Part shown: positions 51,138-59,603 of the stretch, one piece after another | Layout of the letters: the number at the start of each line of letters is the position of its first letter | Position numbering within the stretch: position 1 is the stretch's first letter | Assembly (NCBI GenBank): GCA_964592425.1 | Contig: CAZQCG010000015.1 | Span: 36,653-100,652, forward strand | Length of the DNA: 64,000 bases | DNA from: Viridilinea sp964592425 | GTDB taxonomy: Bacteria > Chloroflexota > Chloroflexia > Chloroflexales > Chloroflexaceae | Direction: 5' to 3' | Made by a program: the position numbers and the translations under genes | Notes under the pieces: generated by a model | What the model was told of the DNA's origin: nothing | The model's database searches: none | Seen by the model: the letters and a program-made list of their open reading frames with translations, nothing else

Positions 51138-52352
51138 TTAGAGACCAGCGGCTTTACGCAGGGCCTCAACTCGGTCGGTGCGCTCCCAGGGCAGGTCGAT
51201 ATCGGTACGCCCGAAGTGGCCGCCAGCAGCAGTCTGCTTATAGATCGGGCGGCGCAGGTCGAGGTCGCGGATGATCGCGCCGGGGCGCAGGTCAAAGACT
51301 TCGTTGACCGCGGCGAGGATCACATCGTCGGCCACGAGGCCCGTGCCGAAGGTCTCGACACTGAGCGAGAGCGGGCGGGCCACCCCGATCGCATAGCTCA
51401 GCTGCAACTCGACGCGGCTGGCCAGGCCAGCAGCAACAATGTGCTTGGCCACCCAGCGGGCGGCGTAGGCGGCACTACGATCGACCTTGCTCGGGTCTTT
51501 GCCGCTGAAGGCGCCACCGCCATGGCGGGCCACGCCGCCGTAGCTGTCGACGATGATCTTGCGCCCGGTGAGGCCCGTATCACCCATCGGCCCGCCGACC
51601 ACGAAGCGCCCGGTCGGGTTGACGAAGTATTTGGTCTCGGCATCAAGCCATTCCGCCGGAATCTCCGCCTTGACGACATGCTCGATAATGTCGGTGCGGA
51701 TCTGTTCCTGGCTCACCTCGGGGGCATGCTGGCTGCTGATCAGCACGGTATCGACGCGCACCGGCTTGCCGTAGCTATACTCAACCGTGACCTGGCTTTT
51801 GGCATCGGGGCGCAGGTAGCTGAGCAGGCCCTCTTTGCGCACCTTCTCGATGCGCCGGATGAGGCGGTGGGCCAGGGCGATGCTGGCGGGCATCAGTTCG
51901 GGAGTCTCGTCACAGGCAAAGCCAAACATCATGCCCTGATCACCCGCGCCGATAGCCTCGACCTCGGCTTCGGTCATCTCGCCGGATCTGGCTTCGAGCG
52001 CCTTGTCGACACCTTGCGCAATGTCAGGGGATTGGCCATGGACGGCGACCATCACACCGCAGGTATCGGCATCAAAGCCAAACTCGGCGCTGGTATAGCC
52101 GATCTCCTTCACGGTGCGGCGCACGATCTCGTCGATCGGGATGTAGCCCTTCTCGTAGGTGATCTCGCCAAGCACCACGATCATACCGGTGGTTGTAGCT
52201 GTCTCGCAGGCGACACGGGCGCGCGGATCGTGGGACAAGAAGGCATCCAGGATCGCATCGCTGATCTGGTCGCACATCTTGTCGGGGTGGCCACTGCTCA
52301 CGCTCTCACTGGTAAAGTAGAAGCGCGGCGCACTGGTAAAGGTCGTCGACAT
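51138..52352 (-). CDS. metK: S-adenosylmethionine synthetase
   Basis: A 404-residue enzyme that makes SAM from methionine and ATP. Family motifs: TSESVSSGHPDKMCDQISDA, GAGDQGMMFGFACDET, the P-loop-like GGGAFSGKDPSKVDRSAAYA and the C-terminal GHFGRTDIDLPWE. Its ATG shares a base with the stop codon of ahcY (overlap at 52352), so the two are translationally coupled. It is the last gene of the mtnA-metE-like-pfkB-ahcY-metK operon and is followed by an intrinsic terminator. Confidence 0.98.
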   Translation of the reverse strand: MSTTFTSAPRFYFTSESVSSGHPDKMCDQISDAILDAFLSHDPRARVACETATTTGMIVVLGEITYEKGYIPIDEIVRRTVKEIGYTSAEFGFDADTCGVMVAVHGQSPDIAQGVDKALEARSGEMTEAEVEAIGAGDQGMMFGFACDETPELMPASIALAHRLIRRIEKVRKEGLLSYLRPDAKSQVTVEYSYGKPVRVDTVLISSQHAPEVSQEQIRTDIIEHVVKAEIPAEWLDAETKYFVNPTGRFVVGGPMGDTGLTGRKIIVDSYGGVARHGGGAFSGKDPSKVDRSAAYAARWVAKHIVAAGLASRVELQLSYAIGVARPLSLSVETFGTGLVADDVILAAVNEVFDLRPGAIIRDLDLRRPIYKQTAAGGHFGRTDIDLPWERTDRVEALRKAAGL

Positions 52353-53614
52353 CAGGTTCCCTCCTGCCAGCTGTTGAGATAGGCTTCCTGCTCGGCGGTG
52401 AGCGTATCGATGCTGATGCCCATGGCTTTAAGCTTCAGCGTAGCGATCTCCTGGTCAAGGGCCTTGGGCAGGGCATGTACGCCGACAGCCAGCTGACCCT
52501 GGTTCTGCATAAGGAACTCACTGGCCAGGGCCTGGTTGGCGAAGCTCATGTCCATCACGGCGCTGGGGTGGCCTTCGGCACTGGCCAGGTTGATCAGGCG
52601 TCCCTCGCCGAGCAGGTTGATCTGGCGCCCATCGCCCAGGAGGTACTGCTCGATAAAGGCCCGCGGCTGCTTCTTGCCAACGGCCATGGCCTCAAGGGCG
52701 GGGATATTGATCTCGACATTGAAGTGGCCGCTATTGGCGATCACACAGCCGTGCTTCATCACCCGGAAGGCATTGCTATCAAGCACATGCTTGTTGCCGG
52801 TGGCTGTGACGATGAAGTCGGCCAGGGGCGCAGCCTGCTCCATCGGCATCACCCGGAAGCCGTCCATAGCGGCCTCAAGAGCCTTGACCGCATCAATCTC
52901 GGTGACGATCACATTGGCCCCTAGGCCCGCGGCCCGTTCGGCGATGCCACGTGAGCACCAGCCGTAGCCAGCGACCACGAAGGTCTTGCCAGCCAGGAGC
53001 ACATTGGTAGCACGGATGACCCCATCAAGGGTGCTCTGGCCGGTACCGTAGCGGTTGTCGAACATGTGCTTGGTATCACTATCGTTGACCGCAATCACCG
53101 GGAAGGGCAGCACGCCCTCGGCGGCCATGGCCTTGAGGCGGATGACGCCGGTGGTGGTCTCCTCGGTGCTGCCGATCATACTCTTGATCAGATCCTGGCG
53201 ATCTTTGAGGATGCCACTGACCAGGTCGGCCCCGTCGTCCATCGTGATCTGCGGGTTATGATCGAGCGCAGCCTTGAGGTGCTGATAGTAGACCTCGTTG
53301 CTCTCACCCTTGATTGCATAGACGGGGATCTCTTCGTAGGCGACCAGAGCGGCGGCCACGTCGTCCTGGGTACTGAGCGGGTTGGAGGCGCAGAGCACCA
53401 CGTCGGCCCCACCGGACACCAGGGCACGCATCAGGTTGCCCGTCTCGGAGGTGACGTGCAGACATGCGCTGAGTTTGACCCCGGCCAGGGGGCGCTCGCG
53501 CTCGAAACGCTCACGGATCAGCCGCAGGACGGGCATCTCCTGCTCGGCCCACTCCATACGTTTGCGACCCTGCTCGGCCAGGTTCAGGTCTTTAATGTCG
53601 TAGGACTTGGTCAT
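52352..53614 (-). CDS. ahcY: Adenosylhomocysteinase (S-adenosylhomocysteine hydrolase)
   Basis: A 420-residue NAD-dependent enzyme, the size of the short bacterial/archaeal form without the 40-residue insertion. It hydrolyses SAH, the product of SAM-dependent methylation, to homocysteine and adenosine. Motifs: SETGNLMRAL near the N-terminus, the catalytic-region segments NDSDTKHMFDNRYGTGQS and the NAD-binding fold VVAGYGWCSRGIAERAAGLG, with HFNVEI later. The stop overlaps metK. It is preceded by a 123-bp gap after pfkB with no gene in it. Confidence 0.97.
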   Translation of the reverse strand: MTKSYDIKDLNLAEQGRKRMEWAEQEMPVLRLIRERFERERPLAGVKLSACLHVTSETGNLMRALVSGGADVVLCASNPLSTQDDVAAALVAYEEIPVYAIKGESNEVYYQHLKAALDHNPQITMDDGADLVSGILKDRQDLIKSMIGSTEETTTGVIRLKAMAAEGVLPFPVIAVNDSDTKHMFDNRYGTGQSTLDGVIRATNVLLAGKTFVVAGYGWCSRGIAERAAGLGANVIVTEIDAVKALEAAMDGFRVMPMEQAAPLADFIVTATGNKHVLDSNAFRVMKHGCVIANSGHFNVEINIPALEAMAVGKKQPRAFIEQYLLGDGRQINLLGEGRLINLASAEGHPSAVMDMSFANQALASEFLMQNQGQLAVGVHALPKALDQEIATLKLKAMGISIDTLTAEQEAYLNSWQEGT

Positions 53615-53737
53615 GAAGGCTCCTTACTAGTCTTATACCATTTGAGATTGTCGATTTTGGCTTGTAGATTGTCCACTCCAGTCTCGCAGCGCCCTCTAGC
53701 GGCAAGCAGCATAGGGCGACTTCAACTCCGGCTGGGA

Positions 53738-54727
53738 TTATGCGCTCCCCCCCAGGGATGCCCCAACGGAGGTTGCCGACTCAAGCGGAAACTCTTCACC
53801 GAAAGCCTGCTGGTAACGTGCAACAAAGGCCGAACGCTGGTAATGGTGCTCCTGGCAGCCGCGTTGCTCAATGGCGTAGGCAGCCGCCAGGGCGGCAACA
53901 CGCCCGGTCACGGCGAGGGGCAGGTCGTGGGCGATACCGAAGGCTAAGCCAGCCAGGTAGGCATCGCCGGCCCCTGTCGGGTCAACCACTTCGCTCACAG
54001 GGGCGACGGGAATGCTTGCGGCGAGGTGGCCCTCGGTATAGATCAGTGAGCCATGCTCGCCATGGGTGATCACGGTCAACGGCGTACTGGCGATCAACTC
54101 CTCTTCGCTGATTGCCAGCTTGCGCGCCATCATGCCGAACTCGTAGTCGTTACCGACAAGTACACGGGCCCCGCGCAGACCAACCGCAATATGCTCGGCT
54201 TCGAGCCGGGGGGCCTGCTTACCGGGATCAAAGATATAGGGGATGCCGAGTTGCTGGCACTCGATGGCATAACGTTCGATGGCCTGCGGCGTCGTTGGTG
54301 AGATCAGCACCAGATCGTTCGTACCAAGCCCTCGGTCAACCAGTGAACTGAGGTGGTCGTGGCTCATCGCCCCGGCATAGAAGGCGACAATCTGATTATT
54401 GGCGCGGTCGGTATTGATAAAGCAGGAGGAGGTGAACTCGTGGCTGATCGTGGTGATCCCGGCAGTGTCAATGCCCTGCGCCTCAAGCCAGGCGCGGTAA
54501 TCGCCGAAGTCGTGGCCAGCAGCACCGACCATCAGCGGGCGCTCGCCGAGCAGAGCCAGATTGTAGGCAATGTTTCCGGCTACCCCGCCGCGCATCTTGC
54601 GCATCGAGTCGACCAGGAAGCTAACGGAGAGCATATGGGCCTTCTCCATCAGCATATGATCTTTGAAATAGCCGGGGAAGTCCATGATGTAGTCGAAGGC
54701 CAGCGAGCCGGTCACAACGATCCGCAC
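53738..54727 (-). CDS. PfkB-family kinase, probably adenosine kinase
   Basis: A 329-residue ribokinase/PfkB-fold enzyme. Signature 1 region: MRGGVAGNIAYNLALLG. Signature 2: VDPTGAGDAYLAGLAFG with the catalytic Asp. Substrate specificity cannot be read from the motifs alone, but it lies immediately upstream of ahcY, whose product is adenosine, so phosphorylation of adenosine to AMP is the most sensible role (inference). A ribokinase or fructokinase is the alternative. It is 20 bp from the MetE/UROD-like gene and probably in the same transcript. Confidence 0.85.
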   Translation of the reverse strand: MRIVVTGSLAFDYIMDFPGYFKDHMLMEKAHMLSVSFLVDSMRKMRGGVAGNIAYNLALLGERPLMVGAAGHDFGDYRAWLEAQGIDTAGITTISHEFTSSCFINTDRANNQIVAFYAGAMSHDHLSSLVDRGLGTNDLVLISPTTPQAIERYAIECQQLGIPYIFDPGKQAPRLEAEHIAVGLRGARVLVGNDYEFGMMARKLAISEEELIASTPLTVITHGEHGSLIYTEGHLAASIPVAPVSEVVDPTGAGDAYLAGLAFGIAHDLPLAVTGRVAALAAAYAIEQRGCQEHHYQRSAFVARYQQAFGEEFPLESATSVGASLGGSA

Positions 54728-54747
54728 AGGCGATCCTCCTTCGTCCT

Positions 54748-55812
54748 TCAGGTGCTCAGGCCATAGTGGGCCCGCAATTGGGCAGCGACAGCATCACAAA
54801 GGGCCACGGCATGGGCGGCGATCTCGGCGGGCAGGTGGGCCAACCGCCCGCTGGTGCTGACCAGGGCTGCCGCCAGGATCTGTTCGGGAGCCATCCCGCC
54901 AGCATCGGTGAGAAAGCCAACGCTGCTGGTCATGCGCTGAGCCAGGGTCTCGGCGCGTTCCTGGCCCAGCGCCCCGGCATCATTGGGAACGATGCCCCAG
55001 CCGAGCGCCCCACCACGCTCGATGTAGGCACAGACGGCTGGTGCTGCGTGAATCAGTGCAGCGCTCTGTTCGTACGCGTCAAAAAAGATCACATCAGCAG
55101 GCAGGGTCAGCAGATCGGCCCAGTCCGGCGTGCCAGCCACACATAGACCACGCGGCCCAGGCGTCTCGGCCAGGGCGCGGGTGAGCAACGCAAAGCCCTC
55201 GTCGCGCTCAAGCGGGCAGAAGGGTGAGTCGAGTGCATCAAGGAAGGGTTCGTCAAAACAGACCAGAGCCCCGCCTGTACCCAGGTTCAACTCGTCATGC
55301 AGCCAGCCAGCCCGCATAATCACATGCTGGCTGAGGGCCTCGCGCAGGGCCGGATCGTAGGCCAGCGGACGCTCCTCACAATCAACGATCTGCAAAGCAA
55401 GGCTGACCGGGCCGGTCAACTCGGCGTGGGTGCGGGCCGTGCGCTCAAACTGGCGGATCTGCTCGCTAAGGGCACTCGCCTGCTCGGGCGGTGGGGCACC
55501 GGCCAGACGCTCGGCACGCAGGTAGGCCAACCCCAGCAGGTTCAGCTCACGCTCGCTCAACGAGCGACTCAGACATGCGCACTCCCGTTCGCTGTCAAGC
55601 TTGAGGCCAGGAAAGCCAGCCACACTCAGGATCAGGCCACTCTCGGCGGGGCTACGTTGGCGGAGCGAGGCCATACCCGTTGCGCTGGAGGTATGGCCGC
55701 TGCGCAGCGCACCGACACGCGGCACCGGCAGGCATGCAGCGGTATAGGCCATCCCAGTGGGACGTGAGGGTACGGGCCGCGCCTGAGCCGCGGGTGCGCT
55801 CAGGGCGGTCAT
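54748..55812 (-). CDS. MetE/UROD-fold protein, methionine-synthase-like
   Basis: A 354-residue TIM-barrel protein. SSATGMASLRQRSPAES near residue 45 matches the ATGxGS entry of UROD/MetE-like proteins; GPVSLALQIVDCE, GALVCFDEPFLDALDSP and FFDAYE are further barrel segments. The region where cobalamin-independent methionine synthases have the zinc-binding H-x-C (as in VHxCxG) reads GLCVAGTPDWAD: the Cys is present but the His is Gly. Context in a SAM-cycle operon suggests homocysteine or a related thiol as methyl acceptor, but the altered site leaves this open. Its ATG overlaps the stop of mtnA by 4 bp. The first 40 residues are low-complexity, and the true start may be later. Confidence 0.7.
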   Translation of the reverse strand: MTALSAPAAQARPVPSRPTGMAYTAACLPVPRVGALRSGHTSSATGMASLRQRSPAESGLILSVAGFPGLKLDSERECACLSRSLSERELNLLGLAYLRAERLAGAPPPEQASALSEQIRQFERTARTHAELTGPVSLALQIVDCEERPLAYDPALREALSQHVIMRAGWLHDELNLGTGGALVCFDEPFLDALDSPFCPLERDEGFALLTRALAETPGPRGLCVAGTPDWADLLTLPADVIFFDAYEQSAALIHAAPAVCAYIERGGALGWGIVPNDAGALGQERAETLAQRMTSSVGFLTDAGGMAPEQILAAALVSTSGRLAHLPAEIAAHAVALCDAVAAQLRAHYGLST

Positions 55813-56873
55813 GCTTGAGGCAACCGCGCTTCGACAACAGCGCGTAGGCCCTCGGCGTAGGGCGGTCGTACCACACCGCGCTCGGTGATGATTGCGGTGA
55901 TCAGCTGTGCGGGTGTCACATCAAAGGCCGGGTGCGCAGCGGTAACTCCCGTTGGGGCAATCGGTTGGCCATGCAGGTGGGTCACCTCAATCGCAGCACG
56001 CTCTTCAATCGGAATGAGTGCGCCATCGGCCATGCTCAGATCGATGGTCGAAGAGGGTGCGGCCACATAGAAAGGCAGGCCATGAAACTGAGCCAGCACG
56101 GCCAGGCTGTAGGTGCCGATCTTATTGGCCACATCACCGTTGGCGACGATGCGGTCGGCCCCGACGATCACACAATCGACCTTGCCCCGGCTCATCATAA
56201 AGCCAGCCATATTGTCGGTGATCAGGGTCAGGGGCACCCCGGCCTGCTGCAACTCCCAGGCGGTCAGGCGGGCTCCCTGGAGGAAGGGGCGCGTCTCGTC
56301 AACCAGCACATGCACCGGACGGCCCTGGCTGAAGGCGGTGCGGATAGGGGCCAGGGCGGTGCCGTAACCGGCGGTGGCCAAGCCCCCGGCGTTGCAGTGG
56401 GTCAACACCTGCCCGCGGGCCGGGATCAGCGGAGCCCCATGATCGCCGATGGCGTGGCACATGGCCAGATCTTCAGCCAGAATGGCGTGGGCCTCGTCCA
56501 GCATGCCGGCCCGCAGGGCTGCGCTGCCGAAAGGCACCAGGGCCTGGGCGCGGGTGAACATGCGCGTCGTTGCCCAGGCCAGGTTCACGGCCGTTGGACG
56601 CTGCGCATCAAGGGTCGCTTTCGCAGCGGCCAGTTGCTCAAGCAGGGCTGTGGGCGAACTGGCAGGATCGCTCTGCTGCGCAACGAGGGCCATGCCATAG
56701 GCTGCGGTACAACCAATCGCCGGCGCCCCACGCACCACCATCGTTTTGATTGCGCCAGCCACCATCTCAAGATCACGGCAGCGCAGCGTTACCTGCTTAT
56801 GGGGCAATTGCAACTGGTCGATCAGGCAAACGGCACCAGGCTCCCACCAGACTGTACGTAGTTCGTTGCTCAT
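55809..56873 (-). CDS. mtnA: Methylthioribose-1-phosphate isomerase
   Basis: A 354-residue eIF2B-like isomerase that converts 5-methylthioribose 1-phosphate to the ribulose form in methionine salvage from methylthioadenosine. Conserved features: MVVRGAPAIGCTAAYGMAL near the N-terminus, ILTHCNAGGLAT-type segment (VLTHCNAGGLATAGYG), DNMAGFMM and VGADRIVANGDVANKIGTY with the catalytic Asp. I chose ATG 56873; GTG 56885 would lie inside the leader hairpin. It heads the SAM-cycle operon and overlaps the next gene by 4 bp. mtnP and mtnK homologues are not in the window. Confidence 0.95.
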   Translation of the reverse strand: MSNELRTVWWEPGAVCLIDQLQLPHKQVTLRCRDLEMVAGAIKTMVVRGAPAIGCTAAYGMALVAQQSDPASSPTALLEQLAAAKATLDAQRPTAVNLAWATTRMFTRAQALVPFGSAALRAGMLDEAHAILAEDLAMCHAIGDHGAPLIPARGQVLTHCNAGGLATAGYGTALAPIRTAFSQGRPVHVLVDETRPFLQGARLTAWELQQAGVPLTLITDNMAGFMMSRGKVDCVIVGADRIVANGDVANKIGTYSLAVLAQFHGLPFYVAAPSSTIDLSMADGALIPIEERAAIEVTHLHGQPIAPTGVTAAHPAFDVTPAQLITAIITERGVVRPPYAEGLRAVVEARLPQA

Positions 56874-56994
56874 AATAAAAGCCACTCGCTGGGCGAGAGG
56901 CTTCTTAGCTCCTACTTTCCTTCCTCACTTCCGCAGCCGTTAGATCGCCACCCAGGCCGTTTGTGTCGAGCAACATGGGGATCAATGAAGAACG
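56874..56994 (-). promoter_or_regulatory. mtnA leader with terminator-like hairpin at the start codon
   Basis: The promoter at 57001-57029 predicts a leader of about 120 nt. Its 3' end folds as GCCTCTCGC-CCA-GCGAGTGGC (56881-56901 on the + strand), one mismatch in 9 bp, followed at once by TTTTATT and the ATG. This is the form of an intrinsic terminator or start-codon-masking stem, and no normal Shine-Dalgarno site is free between stem and ATG. A GGAAGGAAAG-rich stretch lies upstream of the hairpin. I could not match the leader to a known SAM or SAH riboswitch. Confidence 0.45.
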
Positions 56995-57000
56995 CGCGCG

Positions 57001-57029
57001 ATTATACCACGCCTATCAGCAGGTAGCAA
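57001..57029 (-). promoter_or_regulatory. Promoter of the mtnA-metK operon
   Basis: On the minus strand, TTGCTA (57024-57029), a 17-nt spacer and a perfect TATAAT (57001-57006). Transcription would start near 56994. Confidence 0.7.
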
Positions 57030-57079
57030 CCGGGTGTGCGGTAAGTCATCGGGCTTGCGCAAAGTCCGCTTCCGCGTAC

Positions 57080-57111
57080 CGCGTACCGCGTACCGCCCAG
57101 GGGTGTATAAT
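57080..57111 (+). promoter_or_regulatory. -10 box with upstream CGCGTAC tandem repeat
   Basis: TATAAT at 57106-57111 faces the gene starting at 57139 and would give a leader of about 20 nt. No good -35 is found at 17 nt; instead the region just upstream has three CGCGTAC-type copies in tandem (about 57073-57094). An activator-dependent promoter is possible (inference). Confidence 0.4.
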
Positions 57112-57138
57112 AAGAAGAACACACAACGAAGGAAACCT

Positions 57139-57825
57139 ATGCTGACCTACGAGAATGTGGTCTCCGTCTTGCTCGGCACGATTGAGCGCAGCGGGCTCAA
57201 TATCGCCTACACACAGGAACTGCTTGATACCCACGCCCTTGGGCGTAGTCTGAGCATTACCTGCCTGCCGGATGGAGTGGAGGACGATAGTGGGCCGCTT
57301 GAGCCGCCGTTGCGGGCGGTGGTCGCCTTCCGCTGGTCGCCCGAATTTACGGTCTTCTCGTTGCGTGGGGCCGATTCGCTTGAGAATATTGAGCAGTTTG
57401 TCGATGAACGGCTCTTTGCCCAGGCGCAGACAGGCCCCTCGCTTGATATTGAGGTAACCTACTTCCTGCCACTGGGGGCTGACCTGGCCTGGGATACGAC
57501 CAATTTGCCTGTGCTTGCCAACATGGTGCAGGAGTTGCACGGCTCGCTGGTTGAAGCCGATGAGGTGGTGCGGGTTGATGGGCTGATCTCCTTCGGCTCC
57601 GGCGGGGTCGCACGCCTGCAGAGTGTCACCGCCCTGCGGGTCTGGAGTCTTGACGATGCGCTCTACGACCCCGATCTGCTCGATCTGACTTTTGAGGAGT
57701 TGTGTACCGAGTTGCACGCGATGATTGAGTTGCTCTACGCCCGCTTTGGGCCTACCGATGACGGCCAGCCCGGCCTGGGCATTATGCCCAGCGACCGGCG
57801 CTACTTCAAGCCGCCCATCGCCTGA
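57139..57825 (+). CDS. Protein of unknown function upstream of McrB-like AAA+ gene
   Basis: A 228-residue, acidic, soluble protein without signal peptide or membrane helix. It mixes helices and strands (VVAFRWSPEFTVFSLRG, SLDIEVTYFLPLGADLAWDT). I recognise no family; in particular it has no PD-(D/E)xK nuclease motif and is not McrC. GAAGGA lies 5 nt before ATG 57139. The McrB-like gene begins 10 bp after its stop, so the two are probably co-expressed and may work together. Confidence 0.75.
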   Translation: MLTYENVVSVLLGTIERSGLNIAYTQELLDTHALGRSLSITCLPDGVEDDSGPLEPPLRAVVAFRWSPEFTVFSLRGADSLENIEQFVDERLFAQAQTGPSLDIEVTYFLPLGADLAWDTTNLPVLANMVQELHGSLVEADEVVRVDGLISFGSGGVARLQSVTALRVWSLDDALYDPDLLDLTFEELCTELHAMIELLYARFGPTDDGQPGLGIMPSDRRYFKPPIA

Positions 57826-57835
57826 TTGGCGCCCA

Positions 57836-59572
57836 ATGAGCGCAGTGCTCTTCCTGCCTGAGCAGCTCGCCGTCCTCGCTGTGCCTGGTGCCGCCGAGCG
57901 CTGGCAGGCCGTCCAGGAACACTTGCACCCGATCCTGGTGCGCCTGGGCGAGGATCTGGCGGTGGCTGCGGCCCAACGCTATCCCCGCCAGTGGCCGCTC
58001 TACGAGCTGAGCTTTAAGACCCAGCGCTACCTCCACCGCGGTAGCGGCCGGCGTGACCCGATTGAGGACTATTGGCTGGCCGTTGATCGCCCGCCGCGTG
58101 GGGCGGGCATCCTGCTGGCGCTGAGCGCCGCCGAACAGGCGGTGCTGGTCGGCTTGCAGCTCTGGCATGCGCGCAAGCCCGACCTGGCCCGGGTCTGGGA
58201 GCGAGCCGCACCGGTCTGGATGCCTCTGGTCGAGCGCATCGGGCGCGAGGGTCAGGCCCGTTTCGCTGTCGCCAGCGATCGTCGCTCGCCCGCCCATAAC
58301 GCAGGCCCGACCCTCGGTGCAGCCTGGATCGAGCGCTACCTGGGCAGCAGCCGCGCCAGTTACCTCTGGGCTGGCTTTGTCTATCCCTGGGCCAGTCAGC
58401 AGGCCGACCTGGCTACCCGCCTGGTGGCCGATCTACTTGAGTTGCTCCCGCTCAACGAGGCCTTGATGGAACAGGCCGAGAGCCGCATCAGTAGCGGTGC
58501 CAACTTTCTGCGCGAGCGTCCCGCGCTCTATGCGCCACCGGCCATCCCGCCGGTTGAGTTGATCGCCGAGCGTCTGCGCGCCCGTGGTTTTGCGATCAAT
58601 GACCTGACCCTGCGATCCTACCATGTCGCCCTGCAAACCCGTCCGCTGGTCATTCTGCCGGGCATCAGCGGTACCGGTAAGACCCGCCTGACCCGCCTCT
58701 ATGCCGACGCTGTCTACGCGGTGGCTGCCGGGCACGCTAACCCGGCCTATCTGCTGGTGGCGGTGCAGCCCGACTGGCATAATGCGCGTGATCTCCTGGG
58801 CTACTACAATGCGCTCACCGGCGCCTTCCACGCCACGCCCTTCCTGCGCTTTCTGCTGGCGGCGGCGGCTGATCCGCAGCAGCCCTACTATGTCTGCCTT
58901 GATGAGTTGAACCTGGCCCGGCCTGAGTACTACCTTGCCCCGATCCTCTCAGCCATGGAGACGGTCGAGGGGCTGATCGACCTGGGCACACCGCTGGCTG
59001 AGGCACCCCTGGCTGGCGGAGGAGTGGTGAGTAATCCGCTACGGCTGCCGCTCAACCTGCGCATGATCGGCACGGTTAATCTCGATGAGAGTACCTTCGT
59101 CCTGAGCGATAAGCTGCTTGACCGGGCCACCCTGATCGAGTTGACCGAGGTTGATCTGGAGGCTTTTCGGGCGCTTTATGATGGCCCGGTCGATGCAGGC
59201 ATCTGGGCCATCCTGGTGGCGGTGCATCGGGTGGTGGCGGCGAGCGGGCAGCCCTTCGGCTACCGCCTGCTCGGCGAGATCTTGCGTTTTATCGAGCAGG
59301 CTCACGGGGCGCTAAGCCCCACCCAGGCCCTTGATCTACAGATCAAGCAGAAGGTTTTGCCGCGGCTGCGTGGCGAGGATGGCCCGCGCCTGCGACGGGC
59401 CTTGAGCGAACTGTTGAGCCTGGCCCTGGGGCTTGAAGCGACGGCATGGAGCCGGGCGGTCCTCGTCAGCGCGGCCCAGTTGGCCGCCGCGCCTTTGCCG
59501 GAGAGCGCCACCAAGCTGCGCCGGATGCTCGAACGTCTCGATATGGACGGTTTTACCGATTTCTACGGCTGA
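57836..59572 (+). CDS. McrB-like AAA+ NTPase
   Basis: A 578-residue protein. The N-terminal 240 residues are an unrecognised, mostly helical domain. The AAA+ domain has Walker A GISGTGKTRL (about 279-288), Walker B YYVCLDELNLARPEYYL and a sensor segment IGTVNLDESTFVLSDKLLDR, close to the McrB NTADRS-like signature region. McrB proteins are GTPases that load the McrC nuclease on modified DNA; no McrC is adjacent here, so the partner is unknown. There is no Shine-Dalgarno site; ATG 57836 follows the upstream stop by 10 bp, suggesting coupling. A MoxR-type chaperone role is the alternative to defence. Confidence 0.82.
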   Translation: MSAVLFLPEQLAVLAVPGAAERWQAVQEHLHPILVRLGEDLAVAAAQRYPRQWPLYELSFKTQRYLHRGSGRRDPIEDYWLAVDRPPRGAGILLALSAAEQAVLVGLQLWHARKPDLARVWERAAPVWMPLVERIGREGQARFAVASDRRSPAHNAGPTLGAAWIERYLGSSRASYLWAGFVYPWASQQADLATRLVADLLELLPLNEALMEQAESRISSGANFLRERPALYAPPAIPPVELIAERLRARGFAINDLTLRSYHVALQTRPLVILPGISGTGKTRLTRLYADAVYAVAAGHANPAYLLVAVQPDWHNARDLLGYYNALTGAFHATPFLRFLLAAAADPQQPYYVCLDELNLARPEYYLAPILSAMETVEGLIDLGTPLAEAPLAGGGVVSNPLRLPLNLRMIGTVNLDESTFVLSDKLLDRATLIELTEVDLEAFRALYDGPVDAGIWAILVAVHRVVAASGQPFGYRLLGEILRFIEQAHGALSPTQALDLQIKQKVLPRLRGEDGPRLRRALSELLSLALGLEATAWSRAVLVSAAQLAAAPLPESATKLRRMLERLDMDGFTDFYG

Positions 59573-59603
59573 AGCGCCTGAACCATTGCCCAAGGAGGAG
59601 CCT

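Noticed and set aside
56873..56994. Known SAM-I, SAM-II or SAH riboswitch in the mtnA leader
   Set aside because: I could not find their conserved core sequences; only a generic terminator-like hairpin is visible, so no riboswitch class is claimed.
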